Below, one piece after another: positions 1-7,591 of a stretch of DNA of 18,565 nucleotides (position 1 is the first letter of the stretch; the number at the start of each line of letters is the position of its first letter). The stretch is taken from contig JASHQT010000103.1 of the NCBI GenBank assembly GCA_030039005.1, positions 1-18,565 of the forward strand, read 5' to 3'. The notes below the pieces were generated by a model. That model was not told the origin of the DNA and made no database searches. It was given only the letters and a program-made list of their open reading frames with translations. This DNA is from Bryobacteraceae bacterium (lineage in GTDB: Bacteria > Acidobacteriota > Terriglobia > Bryobacterales > Bryobacteraceae). The position numbers were made by a program, and so were the translations under genes.

Positions 1-243
1 GTTCTGAGGATGCTGACGGACCAGACCGGAGGCCGAATGTTTCGGGCGGTAGGCATGTCGCTGGGGGATTTCGCGGACAAAATCGTGATCGATCTGCGGA
101 ACCGCTACTTGCTCGGGTACACGCCCAGCAACGCCGCGCGCGATGGGCGCCATCATCGCATTACGGTAAAACTGACGGCGCCGCGCGGATTGCCCAAGCT
201 GCAGGCGCACTGGAGGATGGGGTATTTCGCCCCGAGCCAATAG
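1..243 (+). CDS. VWFA-related Acidobacterial-type protein, C-terminal fragment
   Basis: Reading frame 1 is open from the first base of the window to a TAG at 241-243, so the gene begins upstream. The 80 visible residues carry the pattern TGGR-x-F, then a run ending in LRNRYLLGY, then DGRHHRI, and a final GYFAP. This matches the C-terminal end of the VWFA-related domain proteins abundant in Acidobacteria (family assignment from recall). Those proteins are usually secreted, with a von Willebrand A fold whose N-terminal part holds the metal site; that part is outside the window and cannot be assessed. Function is unknown for most members. The ATG codons at 10 and 55 are internal, not starts. A 106-bp gap with no recognisable feature separates it from the next gene. 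Confidence 0.75.
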   Translation, partial: VLRMLTDQTGGRMFRAVGMSLGDFADKIVIDLRNRYLLGYTPSNAARDGRHHRITVKLTAPRGLPKLQAHWRMGYFAPSQ

Positions 244-349
244 TGCGTCCGCTCAGTCGCAGTCGCCTCTGGTTCGTTCTGGATGCGACGCCCGGCGGAA
301 TCCCGATCTGCGAAAATAGGCCTGAGCCTTTCGCCCTCGCCTTTTTCAA

Positions 350-1954
350 ATGACAACTCCCTCGCACGAAACCGTCCCTCTATCGAAGATCGGCCCCAAG
401 GTCCCGGTCGATCGCAGCCTGCCGTTCCACGAGAGCCTCGTCGACATGCTCTGGTATGCGGTGGAGCGCAGGCCGGACACCGTGGCGGTGATTTATCAGG
501 AACGCTCGATCACGTATCGCGAGTTCGGCCGTGCGACCAATGGCCTTGCCGCGCTGCTCGCCTCGTTCGGCCTCGAGCCCGGCCCCATCGTCGTGATGAT
601 GCCCAACTCCATCGAGATGGACGTCGCGCTGATGGCGGTGATGAGCGTGGGTGCACAGGTTGCTCCGGTCAACCCGTTCTTTCACGTCGCCGAACTCTTG
701 AAGGTGCTCGCGGGCTTCGATCCCCAAGCCATCGTTTGCCATCCGAGCACGTCGGAAAAAGCCCAGGAAGTGGCCGAAAAGTTGGGGCTGGCTCACGTGA
801 TCACCGTCGGCTCGGAAACCCTGGCTGAATGGAGAGCCGATGCCCGTCTCGATTCCCCTCCCGCGAAGATGCCGCGCGCCGATGACCTGGCGTTGTCGAT
901 TTTTACCGGCGGATCCACCGGCATTCCGAAGGGCGTCAACCACACCCATCGCGGCGTCATGTGGGGCCTGATCCAGCACGTCAGCGTCTGGCCAATCCCG
1001 TTCGGGAGCGGCGTTTTTCTGAACGTCGCGCCCATGTTTCACATCTGGGGCCTGACCTATGCGACCTGGGTGCCCATCTTCACCGGCGGAACCCTGGTCA
1101 TGGTGCCGAGGTACGATCCCGATGAAGTGGTGCGAAAGCTGGCCGAGCATCGCGTGAGTATTTTCGCCGGTGGGCCGGCGCCGATTTACATCGGTCTGCT
1201 GCGGAGCCCGTTGTTCCATCAGGTGGATCTTTCGGCATTAAAATACTGCCTTTCCGGCGGCGCGCCCTGCCCGGAGGACTTGCATCGCGAGTGGCTCAAG
1301 CGCACGGGGTGTCCGCTGCTGGAGGGTTGGGGAATGTCCGAAGGGGCGCCGTTCTGCTTGAATCGCTACGACGGCGAGCGCAAGCTTCTGTCGGTGGGCA
1401 ATCCGGTGCCGGAAACCGAGGTGGAAGTGGTGGATATCGACACCGGAACGCGCGTGTTGCCGATGGGCCAGGCGGGCGAGGTGCGCGTGCGCGGACCCCA
1501 GATGATGACCGGTTATCACAATAAGCCCGAAGAAACCGCCTATGCGCTGCGCGATGGCTACATGTATACCGGCGACATCGGTTACGTGGATCCAGACGGG
1601 TTCCTGTTTCTGGTGGATCGCAAGAAAGACATGGTGATCGTCGGCGGGTATAACGTGTATCCGCGCGAGATCGACGAGGTATTGTTCAACCATCCGGCCA
1701 TTCACGAGGCGGCGACGGTGGGCAAGCGCGACGATCGGCTGGGCGAAGTGGTGGTGGCGTTTGTCGCCGTGAAAAACGGCGCCGAACTCGACGAGGAGCA
1801 CTTTTTCGACTATTGCAAGGAGAACCTCGTCAAATACAAGCGGCCCGTTGAAGTGCATTTTATCGACGCCTTGCCGCGCACGGGCACCAACAAGATCGAC
1901 CGCATGAAGCTGAGGACGATGGCGAAGGAGAGCGGAGCGGGCGGCGACGCGTAG
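350..1954 (+). CDS. AMP-binding acyl-CoA synthetase (fatty-acid/carboxylate--CoA ligase)
   Basis: A 534-residue ANL-superfamily enzyme expected to adenylate a carboxylic acid with ATP and transfer it to CoA in the cytoplasm. Visible motifs in order: phosphate-binding loop FTGGSTGIPKGVNHTH at residues 185-200; EGWGMSEGAP at 325-334; YTGD at 406-409, whose Asp binds the ribose; RKKD at 424-427; the hinge and A8 segment GGYNVYPREID at 432-442; and the A10 catalytic Lys in TGTNKID, Lys515. All motifs are present, so it should be active. Length fits medium/long-chain acyl-CoA ligases, but the substrate cannot be read from sequence. The ATG at 350 has no Shine-Dalgarno; it is chosen because the N-terminus lines up with the family. 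The gene converges on the histidine-phosphatase gene with a 9-bp gap. Confidence 0.93.
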   Translation: MTTPSHETVPLSKIGPKVPVDRSLPFHESLVDMLWYAVERRPDTVAVIYQERSITYREFGRATNGLAALLASFGLEPGPIVVMMPNSIEMDVALMAVMSVGAQVAPVNPFFHVAELLKVLAGFDPQAIVCHPSTSEKAQEVAEKLGLAHVITVGSETLAEWRADARLDSPPAKMPRADDLALSIFTGGSTGIPKGVNHTHRGVMWGLIQHVSVWPIPFGSGVFLNVAPMFHIWGLTYATWVPIFTGGTLVMVPRYDPDEVVRKLAEHRVSIFAGGPAPIYIGLLRSPLFHQVDLSALKYCLSGGAPCPEDLHREWLKRTGCPLLEGWGMSEGAPFCLNRYDGERKLLSVGNPVPETEVEVVDIDTGTRVLPMGQAGEVRVRGPQMMTGYHNKPEETAYALRDGYMYTGDIGYVDPDGFLFLVDRKKDMVIVGGYNVYPREIDEVLFNHPAIHEAATVGKRDDRLGEVVVAFVAVKNGAELDEEHFFDYCKENLVKYKRPVEVHFIDALPRTGTNKIDRMKLRTMAKESGAGGDA

Positions 1955-1963
1955 CTCGTTCGA

Positions 1964-2566
1964 TCAGGGCCGGAACCGCGGCCAGTCCTCAATCTTGATG
2001 CGCCCCGCGAGCGCCGTTCCGCCTTTGCCGTCTGGGGCGACAACCAGCGCCTCCCCATCGGCCAAGCCGGTTGACCACTGTGGGAAGGCGCGAGAAATAT
2101 TCGGGAACTGCGTGACGATGACGGTGTCGACGCCTGGAGGGAGCTGTGCGGCCTTCATCCGCAGCCACTCGGCCTGCTCCTCGGTGATCCTCTGCATACT
2201 GCGCCCGCCGTCTCCCAGCTCGGGGACGATGCTCGGGTTCGGCAACTCGGCCAATCGCGCGGTCTCACGCGCTCGATAGGTCGGACTCAAGTAAACTTCG
2301 CCAATCGGAATTTTCAGCCTGCGGAGAGCGTGGCCCATGGCGACAGCGTTGGCGCGTCCGCTTTGGTCCAACTGGCGCTCGCGATTCACGTTCTCCGGAT
2401 CAGCCGTTTCGGGCGTGGGCGCCTCGCCCGGCGCACTCGCATGACGCATGACGATCACGTACCCGCCGTGCTGCAAAGCTCTGATGAGCGCCTCGCCAGA
2501 TAAAGTTTGGCCGGGTGCAATCGCGGGGAGCGAGAGAATCGCCGTGAGGATCAGGGGTTTGGTCAA
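1964..2566 (-). CDS. Secreted histidine-phosphatase-superfamily protein, second catalytic His replaced by Gln
   Basis: A 200-residue protein with a short hydrophobic signal peptide (residues 1 to about 20, APGQ) and the histidine phosphatase (phosphoglycerate-mutase-like) fold. The nucleophile motif is VMRHASAP with Arg41-His42; a second Arg lies in SPTYRARET (about 98-100). The segment where the family carries its second catalytic His reads IVTQFPN, with Gln153 in place of His; the codon is CAG on the coding strand. Homologs that I recall read VTH there, so catalysis may be impaired or altered. Start: TTG at 2566, the only start that keeps the signal peptide intact, with no clear Shine-Dalgarno. 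A -10-like TATAAA lies 10 bases upstream, implying a very short leader. Substrate unknown; location probably periplasmic. Confidence 0.82.
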   Translation of the reverse strand: MTKPLILTAILSLPAIAPGQTLSGEALIRALQHGGYVIVMRHASAPGEAPTPETADPENVNRERQLDQSGRANAVAMGHALRRLKIPIGEVYLSPTYRARETARLAELPNPSIVPELGDGGRSMQRITEEQAEWLRMKAAQLPPGVDTVIVTQFPNISRAFPQWSTGLADGEALVVAPDGKGGTALAGRIKIEDWPRFRP

Positions 2567-2575
2567 TCTTCTTAC

Positions 2576-2581
2576 TTTATA
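2576..2581 (-). promoter_or_regulatory. Candidate -10 box for the histidine-phosphatase gene
   Basis: On the minus strand the hexamer TATAAA lies 9 bases before the TTG start at 2566, so transcription would begin about three bases before the start codon. No good -35 hexamer is seen at 16-18 bp spacing, so this is a weak prediction based on the -10 alone. Confidence 0.35.
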
Positions 2582-2870
2582 CTGCCGGCGGCGGACTGAC
2601 GGCCACGGGCGTCACCTTGAAAATGATCACTGCGCTCAAATTAGTTCCCTCGAACCATCGAATGGGCTATTCTTTATATCAACTGCGTCGCAGCGTTGCG
2701 TCCGGATTTCATCGAACTGAAATACGGACGTGGTATCAAGAAGCGTTACGCGTTTTCAGGTGTCTTACACTGGCGCCCCTTGTCTGTGCGGCCGAGGTCG
2801 AAAGTAAGAGTAAAGTTGTACGGGGATCCTGAACGAAGTTGGCGCTGACTGGCGGCGCGCTTTTTCTTTT

Positions 2871-2877
2871 GAGGAGG
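2871..2877 (+). promoter_or_regulatory. Strong Shine-Dalgarno of the TonB-receptor gene, fixing a GTG start
   Basis: GAGGAGG is followed after five bases (AAGCA) by GTG at 2883, which decides the start of the receptor gene. It is the strongest ribosome binding site in the window. Confidence 0.85.
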
Positions 2878-2882
2878 AAGCA

Positions 2883-5800
2883 GTGATTCAGGATAACCGT
2901 CCACAAATTCGTCTTTTACGTCCGGCGTTGATCGCGGTCTCCGTTCTCGCGCTAGTTCTCGCCCCGCAAGGTCCGCTTTGCGCGCAGCAGATCTTCGGCG
3001 CGATCACCGGAACCGTGACCGACGCCACCGGTGCGGCCATGCCGGATGTAACGGTTACGGCTCGCAACACCGCGACCAACCTGAGTACGACAGCGCATTC
3101 CAGCGGCAGTGGCTCTTACACCATTCCGAACCTGCAGGCCGGTAACTATGAAGTAACGTTTTCCAAGGAAGGTTTTGAGCAGGAGCAGCATACTCAAATC
3201 GTGGTGAATGGCGACCGCACCACTACCGTCGACGGCAGCCTCAAAGTGGGATCGGTGGCGACCAAGGTCGACGTTGTCGGCACGCCGCTCATGAACCAAA
3301 CCGATGCGACCACCGGATACGTGGTGGACACCGCCACGATCGAGAACACGCCGCTCGGCACCGGAAGCTTCACGCAACTGGCGATCATGAGTCCCGGCGT
3401 GCACGCCGATTTTCTGCAAGGCGCCGGCACTAACGCCGGGCTAGGCAATCAAGCCATCTTCGCTAACGGCCAGCGCGACACCAGCAACAGCTTTTCTCTC
3501 AACGGCATTAGCAGCAACAATTTGTTCAGCGGCAACACCAGCAGCGGAGTGGGCGAAAATCGCTTCGACTACAACATCGGCGAGCGCTTCGGCCTGGGTG
3601 GGGAAATCCAGACTGACACTTCGGTCTATGCCGCGATCGGCCAGGCGCTGCCCACCCCGCCTCCGGAGGCCATTCAGGAGATCGCCGTCAATTCGTCGAT
3701 GTATGACGCGAGCCAAGGCGCCAACAGCGGCGCGCACATCAGCGTGCTCACCAAGTCCGGCACCAACGACATCCACGGCGAAGTCTACGAAAAATTCCAG
3801 AACAGCGTTTTCAACGCCGCGCCGTTTTTCTACAACGCTTCCCCGATCATCACCCAGAAGGTTCCCTTCATGAATCGCAATCAGTTCGGCGCGGATGTGG
3901 GCGGCCCGATCAAGAAGAACAAGTTGTTTTACTTCTTGTCGTATCAGGGAATTCGCGTGGCGGATGCCACCGACGGTCTCTCCACCGCCACGGTACCGCT
4001 GACGCTCACCGACGACCGCAGCGCGCAAGGCATCATCAACATGATCCAGGGCGCGTATGGAACCACGCTCGCGGCCAGCCAAATCAGCCCGCAAGCGGCG
4101 GCGTTGCTGAATGCTAAGCTCCCTAACGGTCAATACCTCATTCCCAGCGCGCAGATCACCAATCCCGGCCTTGCGACGGCGCTGGGCTACGACGCGGTGC
4201 TCCAGGGCGCGAACGCCGAATCCACCGTAAACGCGGGAATCGCGAACATCGACTATGAAGTCAGCGACCGGGATCGCTTGAATATCAATTATTACGTTCA
4301 GGAAAATCCCACCTCGACGCCTTACGGCGCCGTCGGAGCGTTGCTCGGCTTTCCCCAAACCCTGAATGCGGGCGCGCAGTCTATCGCGCTCAACAACACC
4401 GTGCTGCTTTCCCCGACGGTGACTTGGACCCAGCGCGCCGGATTTACGCGCATGCGGGCCTATTCCTCCACCAGCCAGGCATTCAGCCCGAGCGACTTCG
4501 GGATCAATTTGCTCGGGTCCACTCAATTCCCGCAGTTTGAGATCGGCGTGGCCGACCCGACCATCGGCAGCGAGCTCGAATTCGGCCCCAGCGTCAGTTT
4601 CGGCAACGAGGGGATGATTCAAAACCAGTGGGAGTACGGAAGCACGTTGAACTGGGTCAAAGGCCGCCACACCCTGGCCTTCGGCGTCTCCTGGGATCAT
4701 ACCCAGCTTGACATTCTGAACAACAATACCAACAGCGATGTGCTGAACTTCGAAACCTTTGAGGATTTCGTCGAGGGCAACCTCCGGACCGGCGATGAAA
4801 CGGAGGCCTTTTCCGGTAACGCCTCGCGCTATTATCGCGCGGACACGGTAGGCCTCTTCGTCAACGACAATTACAAGGTGCTCAGCAACCTCACGGTCAC
4901 GCTCGGCCTGCGGTGGGACATGGATGGCGCTCTATCGGAAGAATATGGGCGGCTGACGGCGTTTAATCCCAACCTGTATTCATACAATGCAGCCACCGAT
5001 ACCATCGTGAATTCAGGCCTCGAAATTGCCAGCAATAACCCGACTTACGGAACACCAGGCGCCGGCGATACCCTCATGAAGCACTGCCAGTGTGGGCTGG
5101 CGCCGCGCGTGGGCATCGCTTGGTCGCCCACTTCGAAACTCACCGTGCGCAGCGGCTTCGGTATTTACTATGACCGGGGCGAATTCTTCAGCGAGTTTTC
5201 CCCACCCGCCGGCGCCGGCTTCAACGGGCCGTTCGGAGTGACGCTGGCGCCCCCGTTTGTGGATCCGATTTTCGCCGCCAAGGGCGCCACGCTGGCTGAT
5301 CCCTTCGGCACCACGGCGCCTCCGCCGCCGACGGGCAGCGCGGCGGCATTTCAAGCGATTTTGCCCAACATTGCCCAAACCATCTCGGGCAATTATCCGG
5401 CCGGCAACCTCTTCGGGCCTTTCCTGTTCGGCGGCTATGACATGTGGAACAGGCTGCCCTACACCGAAAACTGGACCTTCGACCTGCAATACCAGGCCGC
5501 TGACAACTGGCTGTTCAGCGTCGGCTATATCGGCAACCACGGCCAGCACGAAATCCTGCCCATCCCTTTCAATGAGCCGCTGCTCGCCACTCCGCAAAAT
5601 CCGGTGCACGGGCAGATTTATTCCTACGGTGGCACCAGCCCGAATTACAATCTCGATCTGGAGCCCATTTCCACCGCCGAATACTCCGGCAACGCACCCA
5701 TCCGTGTGCCGTACGTGGGCTACGACATGAATTCCGTGCTGTATGAAGCCGAGGGCATTTCCAATTACAACGCGCTCACACTTCAGGCCCGCAAGCGCTT

Positions 5801-6593
5801 CTCCCACGGGCTGCAATTTACGGCGTCCTATACGCGCTCGCACGCTCTCGACGAGCAAAGCGCTTTGGGCCTCTTTTTCACTGGCAACAATCCGATCAAT
5901 CCCCAGTCGAGCTACGCGTCTTCGGATTTCGACCGTCCCAACGTGTTCCTGATCAATTACAGCTACACCACTCCCGACGTGGCCAAGGGCAAAGCGCTGG
6001 GCGCGCTGCTCAACCATTGGATCATCGGCGGGCAAACCGTGGCGCAAAGTGGCGAGCCGTATAGCGTCTACGACTATTCCGGTTCGGTGGGAAGCCTCTA
6101 TTTCGGGACCGATATCGAAGTGGCCAACCCCATCGTGCCGCTATTGCCCGGCGTGACCGCGGCGCAGGCGACACTGCAGGGCACCACCGGCGTCAACGCC
6201 GGCAAGCCGGTTTTGAACGCCGCCGATTTCGGACCGCAATTCGTCGCGCCCGGAACCTACGGCGTCCCTCCCTGCGACGCTACCGGCTGCGATTACTACG
6301 AATCGCTGTTCGGCTCGACGGGCCGCAACCTGTTCCGCGCTCCTTTTGAGACGCGCTTCGACATGTCGCTCGGCAAGCAATTCGCGCTCACCGAACGCCT
6401 CCGTCTGCGCTTCAACTTCGACGCCTTCAACGTCTTCAACCAACCCGATTTCGACGCCCCGAACAACCAGGCGATTTTCTTCCCCAACTACGTCGGTCCG
6501 CCGACCTATCCGCCGGCGGGCAGTGTCGGATACATCCAGCACACTCTCGGCAGCTCGCGCTTCCTGCAGTTTTCACTGCACCTGCTTTTCTGA
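2883..6593 (+). CDS. Oar-like TonB-dependent receptor with carboxypeptidase-regulatory N-terminal domain
   Basis: A 1236-residue outer-membrane protein of the large acidobacterial TonB-receptor class. Residues 1-34 form a signal peptide (basic start, hydrophobic core, cleavage near PLCA/QQ). Residues about 36-123 are a carboxypeptidase-regulatory-like beta domain (GAITGTVTDATGAAMPDVTV, then a GSYTIPNLQAGNYEV pattern). A plug-like segment follows (about 130-300, with TQLAIMSPGV and NSFSLNGISSNN), then a long beta-barrel region rich in alternating aromatic strands. The protein ends in RFLQFSLHLLF; a terminal Phe is typical of BAM-inserted barrels. Such receptors are thought to import or handle oligosaccharides, peptides or other large ligands using TonB energy; the ligand here is unknown and no degradative enzymes sit next to it. 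Start is GTG with a strong Shine-Dalgarno. It converges on the transporter gene with 34 bp between. Confidence 0.92.
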   Translation: MIQDNRPQIRLLRPALIAVSVLALVLAPQGPLCAQQIFGAITGTVTDATGAAMPDVTVTARNTATNLSTTAHSSGSGSYTIPNLQAGNYEVTFSKEGFEQEQHTQIVVNGDRTTTVDGSLKVGSVATKVDVVGTPLMNQTDATTGYVVDTATIENTPLGTGSFTQLAIMSPGVHADFLQGAGTNAGLGNQAIFANGQRDTSNSFSLNGISSNNLFSGNTSSGVGENRFDYNIGERFGLGGEIQTDTSVYAAIGQALPTPPPEAIQEIAVNSSMYDASQGANSGAHISVLTKSGTNDIHGEVYEKFQNSVFNAAPFFYNASPIITQKVPFMNRNQFGADVGGPIKKNKLFYFLSYQGIRVADATDGLSTATVPLTLTDDRSAQGIINMIQGAYGTTLAASQISPQAAALLNAKLPNGQYLIPSAQITNPGLATALGYDAVLQGANAESTVNAGIANIDYEVSDRDRLNINYYVQENPTSTPYGAVGALLGFPQTLNAGAQSIALNNTVLLSPTVTWTQRAGFTRMRAYSSTSQAFSPSDFGINLLGSTQFPQFEIGVADPTIGSELEFGPSVSFGNEGMIQNQWEYGSTLNWVKGRHTLAFGVSWDHTQLDILNNNTNSDVLNFETFEDFVEGNLRTGDETEAFSGNASRYYRADTVGLFVNDNYKVLSNLTVTLGLRWDMDGALSEEYGRLTAFNPNLYSYNAATDTIVNSGLEIASNNPTYGTPGAGDTLMKHCQCGLAPRVGIAWSPTSKLTVRSGFGIYYDRGEFFSEFSPPAGAGFNGPFGVTLAPPFVDPIFAAKGATLADPFGTTAPPPPTGSAAAFQAILPNIAQTISGNYPAGNLFGPFLFGGYDMWNRLPYTENWTFDLQYQAADNWLFSVGYIGNHGQHEILPIPFNEPLLATPQNPVHGQIYSYGGTSPNYNLDLEPISTAEYSGNAPIRVPYVGYDMNSVLYEAEGISNYNALTLQARKRFSHGLQFTASYTRSHALDEQSALGLFFTGNNPINPQSSYASSDFDRPNVFLINYSYTTPDVAKGKALGALLNHWIIGGQTVAQSGEPYSVYDYSGSVGSLYFGTDIEVANPIVPLLPGVTAAQATLQGTTGVNAGKPVLNAADFGPQFVAPGTYGVPPCDATGCDYYESLFGSTGRNLFRAPFETRFDMSLGKQFALTERLRLRFNFDAFNVFNQPDFDAPNNQAIFFPNYVGPPTYPPAGSVGYIQHTLGSSRFLQFSLHLLF

Positions 6594-6627
6594 GCGACGC
6601 CATCCGAGCCGCGCGTAAGCCAGCGGT

Positions 6628-7494
6628 CTACCCTCGTTTGCCGGGCGGCGCTCCCGCGATCACCTGCGCGTGGTTCACCGCCGAGACCAGCGCGACGCCG
6701 CCCAGTACGTTGCCGATCAGCGTCGGAAGCAAGTATCCGCCCGCGAAAGCGAACCAGGATTTCGCGCCGGTCATCACCAGGAACAGCACTTCCACCGAAC
6801 CCGCCACCACGTGCGTAAGCTTGGCCAGTCCCACGATATACGTGAGGATCACGATGATCGCGATCCGGCCGGAATCGGTCGCCGCCAGCATCCACACCAC
6901 CATCGCGATCAGCCATCCGGCTAAGATACCGCGCAGGATCGCTTCGCTGAACGAGACGTTCGCCGCATCGGCCGCCAATTGGGCCAAGGCTGCGTGGAAC
7001 TTGCCGTCCAGCACCGGCGTGTCGGCCACCGCCCAGGCGAACAGATGCGCCCCTATAATGTTCGCCGCCAGCACCACCGCCCATAGCCGTAGGACCTGCC
7101 AAAAGGTGGTCCGATTGCGGCGCGCGAGCAGCGGGATGATCGCTGTCAGCGTGTTTTCGGTGAAAAGCTGCTGGCGCCCCACGATCACGATCAGGAACCC
7201 CAGTGGGTAGCCGAGATTGGTAATCAGGGGACGCCAAGGCACATCGGGCGTGTACGCACGGAACAACGCCTCGGCTACAAACGAAAACCCCATCGAGAGT
7301 CCAGCCGCCAGTCCCGACCAAGCCAGCGCCGAAATGGGCCGCCGCAGTTCTTCGTCCCCATCCTTGCGAATCGCTTCGTGCACCACCAGCGCGCTGACCG
7401 AGGTACGTTCCTGGGCTTCCTGCTCCTGGCGCTCGGTGAGCGGCGGCACCACCGCGTTATCGGCGACCGTATTGCCTTTTTCATCGACCAGCAT
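6628..7494 (-). CDS. Formate/nitrite transporter (FNT) family protein, YfdC-like branch
   Basis: A 288-residue inner-membrane protein with six predicted hydrophobic segments (about residues 55-78, 94-112, 135-157, 185-205, 209-228, 250-272) and a hydrophilic N-terminal tail of about 50 residues rich in Glu and Arg. FNT hallmarks are visible: GRQQLFTENTLTAIIPLL at 106-123 and a conserved-type central His in LTHVVAGSVEVL (His228), matching the pore His of FocA-type channels. The family forms pentameric channels for small anions such as formate, nitrite or hydrosulfide. The charged N-terminal extension and the QQLFTEN motif fit the YfdC-like branch, whose substrate is not well defined. Start ATG with a GAAGGCGAGG stretch upstream. 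It diverges from the histidine-kinase gene across 97 bp. Confidence 0.9.
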   Translation of the reverse strand: MLVDEKGNTVADNAVVPPLTERQEQEAQERTSVSALVVHEAIRKDGDEELRRPISALAWSGLAAGLSMGFSFVAEALFRAYTPDVPWRPLITNLGYPLGFLIVIVGRQQLFTENTLTAIIPLLARRNRTTFWQVLRLWAVVLAANIIGAHLFAWAVADTPVLDGKFHAALAQLAADAANVSFSEAILRGILAGWLIAMVVWMLAATDSGRIAIIVILTYIVGLAKLTHVVAGSVEVLFLVMTGAKSWFAFAGGYLLPTLIGNVLGGVALVSAVNHAQVIAGAPPGKRG

Positions 7495-7591
7495 GTTGCG
7501 CCTCGCCTTCTAGACCGCGGCCCGGCGCCAATGGTTTCCTGCGTCCCGCCGCGCCACTCATGGGGCAGGGCTTCGGACCGATAAGCCAGTT

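Larger units (their letters stand above)
2567..2882. other. Divergent intergenic region between phosphatase and TonB-receptor genes
   Basis: This 316-bp stretch separates two divergently transcribed genes and should contain both promoters and the receptor leader. It holds the minus-strand TATAAA at 2576-2581 and, at its right end, the receptor's strong Shine-Dalgarno. A possible plus-strand -10 (TACACT, 2766-2771) has no convincing -35 partner. Open frames crossing it show no family resemblance and are not called. I see no convincing terminator or repeat. Confidence 0.5.

Noticed and set aside
3441..4700. 419-codon minus-strand frame inside the TonB-receptor gene
   Set aside because: Shadow frame caused by high G+C codon bias; the plus-strand product has clear family features across the same stretch.
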